In this document: in pieces, positions 1 to 5,923 of the stretch
How positions within the stretch are numbered: position 1 is the first letter of the stretch
Layout: each line of letters opens with the position of its first letter
Assembly: GCA_029881175.1 (NCBI GenBank)
Contig: JAOUNC010000118.1
Location: 1 to 7,984, forward strand
Source of the DNA: Nitrospirota bacterium
Lineage (GTDB): Bacteria; Nitrospirota; Nitrospiria; Nitrospirales; UBA8639
DNA length: 7,984 nt
Direction of reading: 5' to 3'
Made by a program: the position numbers and the translations under genes
Notes under the pieces: model-generated
Databases searched by the model: none
What the model was told of the DNA's origin: nothing
What the model saw: only the letters and a program-made list of their open reading frames with translations

Positions 1-1
1 C

Positions 2-34
2 GTTCGGGATATCGGCTATAAAATATCAGATTAG
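2..34 (+). CDS. C-terminal end of an OmpR/PhoB-family response regulator (partial, cut by the left edge)
   Basis: The first bases read in frame as VRDIGYKISD followed by TAG at 32-34. This matches the end of the winged-helix DNA-binding domain of OmpR-family regulators, where a (T)VRxxGYxx strand forms the C-terminal wing hairpin. The damaged regulator at 3671-4342 in this same window ends almost identically ([11 protein letters not shown]), which supports the reading. Only eleven codons are visible, so receiver domain, partner kinase and target are unknown. The gene lies 375 bp upstream of the hybrid kinase on the same strand, with a repeat element between. It is the only trace of an undamaged winged-helix regulator in the window and so a candidate reader of the 11-bp operator arrays further downstream; that link is inference. 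Confidence 0.72.
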   Translation, partial: VRDIGYKISD

Positions 35-79
35 ACATCCTTTGGTTTTCTTGAAATGCCTCAAACTAATAACGGCAGG

Positions 80-297
80 TGATGCAATGAAAACCCGCCA
101 ATGCTTCGATCCTTCAGCAGGCTCGTTGTGAGCCCGTCGAACAACTCAGGGCCAGCCCGAACGGATTTTTTCTTCACTAAATTGGTGAAGAGTCCGTTCT
201 CCCTGATCAGCCTGCGGAGCAGTCATGTCGACGGATTGAACATCTGGCCACTACCGAATTTAGGGTGAATGGCGGGTTGGTTCTTCATTACGCATCA
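80..297. repeat. MITE-like intergenic repeat with imperfect terminal inverted repeats
   Basis: The left end (80-100, TGATGCAATGAA then CCCGCCA) and the reverse complement of the right end (270-297, TGATGCGTAATGAAG then CCCGCCA) align with short gaps, so a block of about 218 bp is bounded by inverted repeats of 21 and 28 bp. The similarity may extend outward to AACG at 71-74 and its mirror near 301. Internal dyads include GGCTC/GAGCC (120-124 and 130-134), AACGGA/TCCGTT with nested TTCAC/GTGAA (160-198) and CTGC/GCAG (212-222). No transposase is present. A 21-codon minus-strand frame (288 down to 223) starts inside the right repeat but lacks a ribosome-binding site. No clear target duplication is seen. 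It is probably a non-autonomous interspersed element or structured REP-like repeat; copy number cannot be judged from one window. Confidence 0.55.
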
Positions 298-313
298 AAC
301 GTTCAAGCCATCT

Positions 314-360
314 GAATAGCTAGAACTATTCCTTCAAGAAGACTACACTTATTGTAGGAT
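314..360 (+). promoter_or_regulatory. Possible promoter region of the hybrid kinase gene
   Basis: A -10-like TAGGAT (355-360) preceded directly by TG lies about 50 bp before the kinase start, with a poor -35 candidate TTCAAG at 333-338 (16-bp spacing). Just upstream is a 6-bp dyad GAATAG/CTATTC (314-319 and 326-331) with a 6-nt loop that could be an operator. The 11-bp TTCTCAT arrays found at other promoters here are absent. The assignment is weak and positional. Confidence 0.22.
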
Positions 361-409
361 TTTCTTCTCGTTTTCACTCGGCTTCTCAAGCCTTCCTCCA
401 GGGGATGCG

Positions 410-3400
410 ATGTATCGAACAGTTCGACAACGAATCTTCCTCCTGCTCATCATCCTCACCCTGGCATGCTCGGCCATGGCCGTGGTGGCCATTACCCTCC
501 TGTATCAGACAGCCTTTGAAGAAGAACGCGTTCGACTGACAGAATTTACTCAGACCCAGGCCCGGCTCATGGAAGCCGTCGCCAGGTTTGATGCTCAATT
601 CAGTGTGCCCGACCATTCTGAAGGCGCTCAAGGTGCGACACTCAGCCAAATCATCGAGGCACATAAGTTCAACAAGGGGTTTGGTCAAACAGGCGAAATT
701 ACCCTGGGCCGTCATGATGGAGAGAACATCGTCTGGATTTTACCCCATCGGCATATGGACTTCGATCATCCTCAACCCACGCCATTTGCCGGAAAGCTGG
801 CAGAACCGATGCGCCTCGCTCTCTCAGGACAATCAGGAACGATCGTGGGGCTGGACTACCGAGGAGCCACTGTCTTGGGGGCCTATGAACCTGTTGATGT
901 GCTCAATCTCGGGCTCGTATCAAAAATCGATCTTCAAGAAATCCGCCAGCCTTTTATTCAGGCCGCAATAATTACGATCCTTGTGGGTCTCGGGATCATT
1001 TCACTTGGCGGGTTTCTCCTCTTTCGAATCAGCCATCCCATTATTCGGCAATTGGAGGCCAGTGAAGCCCACACGCGCGCCATCATCGCCCATGCCGCAG
1101 ACGGCATTATCACGGCCGACGAATCAGGAACGATTGAAACATTCAATCCGACGGCGGAACGCATCTTTCGATTTATAGCTTCCGAAGTCATCGGAAAAAA
1201 TCTCAGCATTCTCATGCCAAAACCCGTAAGTGAGCTCCACCCAGAGTATATGGCCAAATACCTGAAGACGGGTAATCGGCATATCTTGGATACTCGCCGG
1301 GAAGTGACCGCCCAACGTCGCGACAACAGTACGTTTCCCTTATCTCTCGCCGTCACGGAGGCCCAGCTGTCGGGGCGCCGCGTCTTCATTGCCTTGGTAC
1401 GTGATTTGACAGAAGAGAAAACCATGGCCAGACGATTGACCGCGCAATATGCCGTCGCGCGAACGTTGGCGGAAGCCAAGACGATATCCCAAGCCTCTCA
1501 GGAAATCCTTTCTGCCGTGTGCCTCAGCCTCGGATGGCAAGTCGGAGCGTTGTGGCTATTGAACGAGCAAACGATGGAACTCCAATGCCATGAAATCTGG
1601 AGCGATTCGCCTGACCAGTTCCCTGAGTTCGTAGCCATCACCAATCACACCACGTTTACCAAAACCCAGGGGCTCCCGGGACGCGTGTGGAAATCTGGCC
1701 AGACCGCCTGGATTACCGATCTTGCTCATGACGAGAATTTTCCAAGAGGCCATGTGGCCGCCAAGGAGCAGCTCCATTCCGCCTTTGCCCTTCCGATTCA
1801 ATTTGGTGGCTCCACCTATGGGGTCATGGAATTCTTCAGCTATCAAATTCGAGAGGTCGATGACGAACTCTTGCATCAGATGCAGGCGGTGGGTAATCAA
1901 TTCGGTCAATTCATGGAACGCATACAGGCGCAAGAAGCCATGGCGAACCTGGCTAAGTTCCCGGAGGAAAATCCCCAACCGGTGCTTCGAATCTCACGCG
2001 AAGGAAAAGTCTTGTATCAGAATCAACCCGGCGAAGACTTGCTTGAGGACTTGGAACGTGAAACGAATCACACCACCAAAGCACAATGGCAACAGGCCAT
2101 TCAACATGCGTTTGAGCATGGAGGAATTCACCGTGAAGAGATTACCTATCAGGACCGGTTCTTTTTGGTGACCTTTGCCGTTGCAATCGAGGCCAATTAT
2201 ACGAATGTGTATGCTCATGAAATTACCGAACAGAGAAAAGCGGAAGAGGCGCTACGCCACAGGGAAGAGCATCTCCGCCAAACTCAGAAACTCGAAGCCA
2301 TTGGAATTTTGGCTGGCGGCATTGCGCACGATTTCAATAATATCTTAACCCCGTTGATCGGCTATACGGAGATGGCAGCAAAGAAGGCTGAAGAGGGAAA
2401 GTCCGTCATCGCAAATCTTCAGGAGGTACTCAAGGCCAGCGAGCGTGCCAAAGATCTCGTACAACAAATCCTAACCTTTAGCCGGCAAGGCGAGACTGGG
2501 AAAAAGCCCATCTTACTGCAAACCGTTGTTGCGGAGGCGTTTAAACTTCTGCGTGCGTCCTTCCCCACCACCCTCAGCTTGCGAACAGACCTGTCGGCCA
2601 CCGCAGGACCGGTGCTGGCCAACCCCACCCAAATTCATCAAGTAGTCATGAACCTGGCGACTAATGCAGAATTTGCCATGCGAGGCACGGCTGGAAGACT
2701 GGACGTGACTCTGGAGGAAGTCCTCATCGATGACACCATGCCTGATCGTCCCCCTGGACTTGAAGACGGTCGCTATGTCCGACTCACCATGAAAGATTCC
2801 GGTCATGGGATTCCCCCCAATCTGCAGACCAGAATTTTTGACCCGTTTTTCACCACAAAGATCGTGGGAGAAGGCTCGGGGATGGGACTATCGGTTACTC
2901 ACGGAATTGTGGCGGATCATGGAGGAGTGATTAAGGTTCAGAGCGAGCCAGAGCAAGGCACAACGTTCGTACTCTACCTTCCACGAACCTCAGAATCCCT
3001 CCACGCTCCGATTGTCCGCAACTCCTCTACGCCCCACGGACGAGGCACCGTATTGTTTATTGATGACGAACTGTCAATTATCGCGGTAGGGAAAACCATG
3101 CTGTCAGAACTGGGGTATGACGTCTGGTCCTATTCAAACAGCCGTGAGGCGCTGGAGGTGTTTCGTCAGCACCCTCAGGACATCGACGTGGTCATTTCGG
3201 ATCAGACGATGCCGGGGTCCACGGGGGAAGTCCTGGCCAAACAGATGTTGGAGATTCGCCCCTCTATCCCCATTATTTTGTGTACCGGGTTCAGCCACAC
3301 CATGAATGAAGAGAAGGCCCTTTCAATGGGGATTCGAGTGTTTCTACATAAACCATATGGTATCCAGGAACTCGCCTCAGCGATCCAACGTGCCTTTCCC

Positions 3401-3412
3401 AATTATAGGTAA
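410..3412 (+). CDS. Membrane hybrid sensor histidine kinase: Cache-like sensor, FixL-like PAS, GAF, PAS, HisKA/HATPase, receiver
   Basis: This 1000-residue protein is a hybrid histidine kinase of the inner membrane. Transmembrane helices at about 9-32 and 185-207 flank a periplasmic region resembling a Cache-type sensor (GFGQTGEITLG, then GLVSKIDL before the second helix). A PAS domain follows (about 216-336) with a FixL-like signature: His277, Lys283, His291 and Arg297 align with heme residues H200, R206, H214 and R220 of Bradyrhizobium FixL. A GAF domain spans about 345-510 and a weaker PAS-like segment about 512-615. The kinase core has the H-box GGIAHDFNNIL (phospho-acceptor His640), N-box NLATNA (748-753), G1 DSGHGIP (from Asp796), the F-box FDPFFTT and G2 GEGSGMGLS. 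A C-terminal receiver (about 880-997) has Asp885/Asp886, acceptor Asp931, Thr959 and Lys981, so it should accept phosphate. The ATG at 410 follows CAGGGG at a spacing of about 5 nt. The output partner is unknown; heme binding is inference. Confidence 0.95.
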   Translation: MYRTVRQRIFLLLIILTLACSAMAVVAITLLYQTAFEEERVRLTEFTQTQARLMEAVARFDAQFSVPDHSEGAQGATLSQIIEAHKFNKGFGQTGEITLGRHDGENIVWILPHRHMDFDHPQPTPFAGKLAEPMRLALSGQSGTIVGLDYRGATVLGAYEPVDVLNLGLVSKIDLQEIRQPFIQAAIITILVGLGIISLGGFLLFRISHPIIRQLEASEAHTRAIIAHAADGIITADESGTIETFNPTAERIFRFIASEVIGKNLSILMPKPVSELHPEYMAKYLKTGNRHILDTRREVTAQRRDNSTFPLSLAVTEAQLSGRRVFIALVRDLTEEKTMARRLTAQYAVARTLAEAKTISQASQEILSAVCLSLGWQVGALWLLNEQTMELQCHEIWSDSPDQFPEFVAITNHTTFTKTQGLPGRVWKSGQTAWITDLAHDENFPRGHVAAKEQLHSAFALPIQFGGSTYGVMEFFSYQIREVDDELLHQMQAVGNQFGQFMERIQAQEAMANLAKFPEENPQPVLRISREGKVLYQNQPGEDLLEDLERETNHTTKAQWQQAIQHAFEHGGIHREEITYQDRFFLVTFAVAIEANYTNVYAHEITEQRKAEEALRHREEHLRQTQKLEAIGILAGGIAHDFNNILTPLIGYTEMAAKKAEEGKSVIANLQEVLKASERAKDLVQQILTFSRQGETGKKPILLQTVVAEAFKLLRASFPTTLSLRTDLSATAGPVLANPTQIHQVVMNLATNAEFAMRGTAGRLDVTLEEVLIDDTMPDRPPGLEDGRYVRLTMKDSGHGIPPNLQTRIFDPFFTTKIVGEGSGMGLSVTHGIVADHGGVIKVQSEPEQGTTFVLYLPRTSESLHAPIVRNSSTPHGRGTVLFIDDELSIIAVGKTMLSELGYDVWSYSNSREALEVFRQHPQDIDVVISDQTMPGSTGEVLAKQMLEIRPSIPIILCTGFSHTMNEEKALSMGIRVFLHKPYGIQELASAIQRAFPNYR

Positions 3413-3457
3413 ACACAAACCAGCCTCACTTCTCGTCAAGTAAAAACATGTTCCTTA

Positions 3458-3556
3458 CTAATCCTTGACTTCTTCTGGCTCCCAAATTACCGCCGTTCGT
3501 CCGGTGACAGCCACACCCAACTGGTTCAAGCTCAAGACGAATTCCTCAGCCTTCAT
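3458..3556 (-). CDS. Possible 32-residue hypothetical protein or gene remnant
   Basis: The minus strand between the kinase and the damaged regulator contains an ATG-to-TAG frame of 32 codons beginning MKAEEFVLSLNQLGVAVTGR and ending with WEPEEVKD. The amino-acid pattern, an amphipathic helix then a short LGV strand, looks more protein-like than random. The segment bears a loose resemblance to small helical docking-type peptides, but I do not recognise a family. GAGG abuts the ATG directly and another GAGG lies about 11 nt upstream, so initiation is possible but not convincing. It may be chance or the stub of a longer gene. The rest of the 3413-3670 interval shows only a short dyad, CTGCT/AGCAG (3576-3587), and no clear terminator for the kinase gene. 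Confidence 0.2.
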   Translation of the reverse strand: MKAEEFVLSLNQLGVAVTGRTAVIWEPEEVKD

Positions 3557-3670
3557 CCTCTAACGTCCTCTTTCCTGCTTGAGCAGCCTCGTACTTCGTA
3601 TACCCTTAGCTCATGAGTACGTCTAACATTAAACCGGAAACCATCAATCAACTTTTGAGAACGAGTTCTT

Positions 3671-4342
3671 ATAAATTTTCTCCTGATAGATGACGACCAA
3701 CGCATTGTGAGTTTTGTGAAACGTGGCCTGGAAGCCGAGGGCTACCATGTCGATGTCGCACTCAATGGGGAAGAAGGCCTGGAGTAGGGAAGAAATCCAT
3801 ACACTATGATTATTCTTGACCTTCTCCTCCCAGGAGTGAATGGCACCGAAGTCTATCGGACCTTGCGAAAAGATAAGATTCACAGTCCCATATTAATCAT
3901 GACTACGCAGGATGGACTCCAGGATAAGTTGGAAGGCCTGCAAACCGGAGCAGAAGATTATTTGACCAAACCTTTTGCGTTTAAAGAATTACTCGAGAGG
4001 ATCAAGGCGCTCCAACGTCGATGCGCCTACCAAGACCTTCCTGCCACCTTGCACATACAAGACCTCTGCCTGAACAAGGACACACGAGAAGTCACGCGGG
4101 CTGGTCGGCCTATTACGCGGACGGCTAAAGAGTTTTCCCTGTTGGAATATCTGATGGCCCACCCCAACCTCCCCCTCAGCTGAACGATGATTCTGGAACA
4201 GGTGTGGGGGTACCATCACGATACGTTCACCAATGTCGAGGACGTCTATATTCGGTATTTGCGCAACAAAATAGACAAGGCGTTTCCTCAGAAACTGATC
4301 CAGACGGTGCGCGACGTCGGTTATAGGATTTCCGAATCATAG
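3671..4342 (+). pseudogene. OmpR-family response regulator inactivated by start loss and two nonsense codons
   Basis: A single uninterrupted frame of 223 codons plus stop, the normal size for the family, encodes a receiver and a winged-helix domain. The receiver shows LIDDD near the start, acceptor Asp in MIILDLLLPG (codon 50), the Thr in LIMTTQDG and Lys in YLTKPFAF. The winged helix runs from LHIQDLCLN through [11 protein letters not shown] to [12 protein letters not shown], ending TAG 4340-4342. Three lesions break it. The expected initiator is ATA at 3671 (ATA AAT TTT CTC CTG, against ATG AAT ATT CTG CTG in the related gene at 6750). TAG stands at 3785-3787 where relatives usually have Leu or similar. 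TGA stands at 4181-4183 where the LSR motif expects Arg (CGA to TGA). An in-frame TGA at 3656-3658 and the absence of ATG, GTG or TTG before the receiver exclude another start. No indel is present, so decay appears recent. An ORF from the ATG at 3806 would lack the N-terminal aspartates and most of the DNA-binding domain. Confidence 0.88.
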
Positions 4343-4488
4343 AATTTCCCCAAGCAATAATACATTCCCAAAACGCCTCATTGACCTCCTAACCAACAAC
4401 GAAAAAACAGATCGGATAGTCCTGAAAATGGAGAAAGAATTCCCCGCAAGGCAACCAAGGCAATCTTCCTTGGCGCTGCACTCACAAT

Positions 4489-4544
4489 TTCTCATGAAAT
4501 TCTCATCTCATTCTCACTCCATTCTCATTGTGAGTGTTTAAGAT
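4489..4544 (+). promoter_or_regulatory. Promoter with four tandem 11-bp-phased TTCTCAT heptamers (OmpR/PhoB-type operator)
   Basis: Heptamers TTCTCAT, TTCTCAT, TTCTCAC and TTCTCAT begin at 4489, 4500, 4511 and 4522, exactly 11 bp apart with 4-bp spacers. After the last one (ends 4528) there are exactly 10 bp to a -10-like TAAGAT at 4539-4544. In E. coli, PhoB sites consist of 7-bp direct repeats with 4-bp spacers ending 10 bp before the -10 and replacing the -35; the same arrangement is seen here with two extra repeats. Transcription would start near 4551, giving a leader of about 28 nt before the secreted-protein start at 4579. The regulator is not identified by sequence. Confidence 0.8.
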
Positions 4545-4578
4545 ATGGCATTCAACCCATTCCTCTAGGAGAAAGCTC

Positions 4579-4827
4579 ATGAACAAATTAACAACCTTGA
4601 TCTTCATCGCAACGGCAATCCTTTCCGCTCCCACCTGGGCTAGCGCCTCTTGCAGCGTGGAAGTGAATCATTTCGTGAACGGAACCGTTATCGAGATCTA
4701 CACCAAGGATTTCCCAATCACGCGAGGCCTGGTTTTTGTTCATGATGTTTCCGAGATGCAGAGGCAAAAGAGTTTTACGGCTACCCTTGCAAGGGTAGAT
4801 GGCCATTTGGTCGTGTCGAACAAATAA
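4579..4827 (+). CDS. Small exported protein of unknown function (82 aa)
   Basis: The start is set at 4579 because AGGAG (4567-4571) lies 7 nt upstream and the residues from it form a clean signal peptide: MNK, a hydrophobic core (LTTLIFIATAIL), then WASA before a probable signal peptidase I cut after residue 23. A frame-compatible ATG at 4534 would lie upstream of the predicted transcript start and would mask the signal peptide. The mature part is about 59 residues, starts SCSVEVNHF, contains one cysteine (25) and looks like a few beta strands. The lipobox position is poor (Ser at -3), so a lipoprotein is unlikely. I recognise no family. It is the first gene behind the four-unit operator array and probably a target of an OmpR-type regulator. 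The protein would act in the periplasm or outside the cell. Confidence 0.8.
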   Translation: MNKLTTLIFIATAILSAPTWASASCSVEVNHFVNGTVIEIYTKDFPITRGLVFVHDVSEMQRQKSFTATLARVDGHLVVSNK

Positions 4828-4958
4828 CAAAGTCGTTCGCTCGGTTGACCGCAACATTTTTGCAGTGACAGCATTGCCAGGACGATTACACAAACAATAA
4901 CCCACTACAAAACTTCCTTTGCCCTCTCAATGCCGAAGGAAACAACCAGGAGGACAAC

Positions 4959-5477
4959 ATGAGAAAATTCACGAAACTCATCATCGGAAGCGCAGGCATC
5001 TTAACCCTCTCATATGCACTGGGCACCACGCCAGCCAATGCAGCACAGCGCGATGTTATTGTAGACGCGGGGGTTATCTGCGGCGCGGTGATCACTGAGG
5101 ATCCCGCCTCCCCCATTCAGAATGCCTGCGATTTACGAGACAATACCAATGGCCTCCAGATTCTAGAGGGAGTGTGTACTGATTCTTTCGACGGAATCGA
5201 CAATGAGGTCGCGGACTATTTGTTACGAAACTGCGACAGGAACGAGGAAGCCCTGCTACGCCAGGCTTCAAGCGCGGTTCTCTCGCTGGATGACTCTATA
5301 GTCAGGGGAAAGGAAAAACAGAAGGAAACAGCGGCTGGTTATCTTTGCAGTTACGCAGTTAAGGCTGACCTGCTTGTGGGTACCGGCAAATTAGTCTTTA
5401 CTGTAAAAGAGCCCCCTGTAGACTTGGCTGAAGACGCCCGTGATATCGCGTCTGCACTCGGATTCCCATGTGATTGA
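4959..5477 (+). CDS. Exported cysteine-rich protein of unknown function (172 aa)
   Basis: A strong AGGAGG (4948-4953) sits 5 nt before the ATG. The N-terminus is a typical signal peptide, MRKFTK plus a hydrophobic stretch ending TTPANA, with probable cleavage after residue 28 (ANA/AQRD). The mature domain of about 144 residues has six cysteines (41, 57, 73, 92, 130, 171), an even number that would allow three disulfides after export. It is acidic and mostly helical in appearance, with a basic, hydrophilic patch RGKEKQKE around 117-123. I do not recognise a family. It lies 131 bp after the 82-residue exported protein with no obvious terminator between them, and a strong terminator follows at 5542, so the two may share a transcript from the promoter at 4489-4544. 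Confidence 0.85.
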   Translation: MRKFTKLIIGSAGILTLSYALGTTPANAAQRDVIVDAGVICGAVITEDPASPIQNACDLRDNTNGLQILEGVCTDSFDGIDNEVADYLLRNCDRNEEALLRQASSAVLSLDDSIVRGKEKQKETAAGYLCSYAVKADLLVGTGKLVFTVKEPPVDLAEDARDIASALGFPCD

Positions 5478-5541
5478 CCGATTAAGATAAGTAAGGAACC
5501 AACCCCATCACTTATAGGCTGATCGAGGACTATTCAACAAG

Positions 5542-5577
5542 AAGGGGTATCGGGCGATATCGCCCGATACCCCTTTT
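5542..5577. terminator. Perfect-palindrome intrinsic terminator, probably bidirectional
   Basis: Arms 5542-5558 and 5559-5575 are exact reverse complements (17 bp each, AAGGGGTATCGGGCGAT and its complement), giving a very stable hairpin. On the + strand it is followed by TTTT then GTCTGTTT, and on the minus strand by TTCTTGTTG, so it could end transcription from both sides. It lies 65 bp after the stop of the cysteine-rich exported protein. The perfect dyad with a GATATC centre could also be a protein-binding site, but the T-rich flanks and position favour a terminator. Confidence 0.85.
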
Positions 5578-5583
5578 GTCTGT

Positions 5584-5730
5584 TTAACAGCCACCAAATA
5601 CCTCTCCCGGAGCCTCGCGCAAAAGATCATCAGGAACGGAGGGCTCTCCACGAATATTAGGAGTCAGACTCGAATTAAATTTTCCATTTAATGGGCTGCT
5701 GAATAATAGGGGCGCTGATTGGAAATTTTT
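5584..5730 (-). pseudogene. Possible C-terminal remnant of a minus-strand gene
   Basis: Minus-strand translation is open for 48 codons and ends at TAA (5584-5586) immediately beside the bidirectional-looking terminator. The last residues (NIRGEPSVPDDLLREAPGEV, then FGGC) look protein-like, and the position is what a convergent gene sharing the terminator would show. The frame is closed upstream by TAG at 5731-5733 and has no ATG. I do not recognise it. The rest of the interval from 5478 to 5826 shows no other supportable feature. Confidence 0.2.
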
Positions 5731-5826
5731 CTATACTGCACCCCGTCCACAGTTGCTTCCCCACCCGTTACCCCTGAAGCTGTTCATGTCCCAAATGGAA
5801 ATAGTTGCTCTCAACAGTCCCTTCTC

Positions 5827-5893
5827 CTTTCGACATTTTCCCATCAACTTTTCATGTCACATTCAGGGCATTCTCATTTTTTCCCCTTATGAT
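5827..5893 (+). promoter_or_regulatory. Promoter with a degenerate five-unit 11-bp heptamer array and TATGAT -10
   Basis: Units at 5827 (CTTTCGA, weak), 5838 (TTCCCAT), 5849 (TTTTCAT), 5860 (CATTCAG) and 5871 (TTCTCAT) keep an exact 11-bp register. The last unit ends at 5877 and exactly 10 bp later lies TATGAT (5888-5893), a 5/6 match to the sigma-70 -10. This repeats the geometry of the promoters at 4489 and 6636, so it is probably read by the same regulator despite weaker inner units. It now points into a broken UDP-glucose dehydrogenase gene. Confidence 0.7.
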
Positions 5894-5923
5894 GAGCCCC
5901 ATCTGAATACATACTTTTTCCCT

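Noticed and set aside
223..288. 21-codon minus-strand ORF (MKNQPAIHPKFGSGQ...) inside the repeat element
   Set aside because: It has no ribosome-binding site and starts within the terminal inverted repeat; it is better explained as part of the repeat.
365..389. TTCTCG, TTTTCAC and TTCTCAA motifs upstream of the kinase gene, reminiscent of the heptamer arrays
   Set aside because: The spacings are 6 and 12 bp rather than 11, and no -10 lies 10 bp downstream; they sit next to the ribosome-binding site.
958..1479. Long minus-strand ORFs opposite the kinase gene
   Set aside because: They are frame shadows of a well-supported coding region, without ribosome-binding sites or family features.
3542..3571. 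TTCCTCA, TTCAT and TCCTC motifs upstream of the dead response regulator
   Set aside because: No 11-bp register can be fitted, so this is not counted as a fourth array.
3806..4183. Independent 125-residue protein starting at ATG 3806
   Set aside because: It is an internal piece of the broken response regulator: it lacks the N-terminal aspartates and the recognition part of the winged helix.
4455..4473. CCAAGG/CCTTGG dyad upstream of the four-unit array
   Set aside because: Six-bp arms with a 7-nt loop and no T-tract; too weak to call a terminator or operator.
4534..4578. Longer N-terminus for the 82-residue exported protein starting at ATG 4534
   Set aside because: It would overlap the predicted -10 and start upstream of transcription, while ATG 4579 has AGGAG at good spacing and begins a clean signal peptide.
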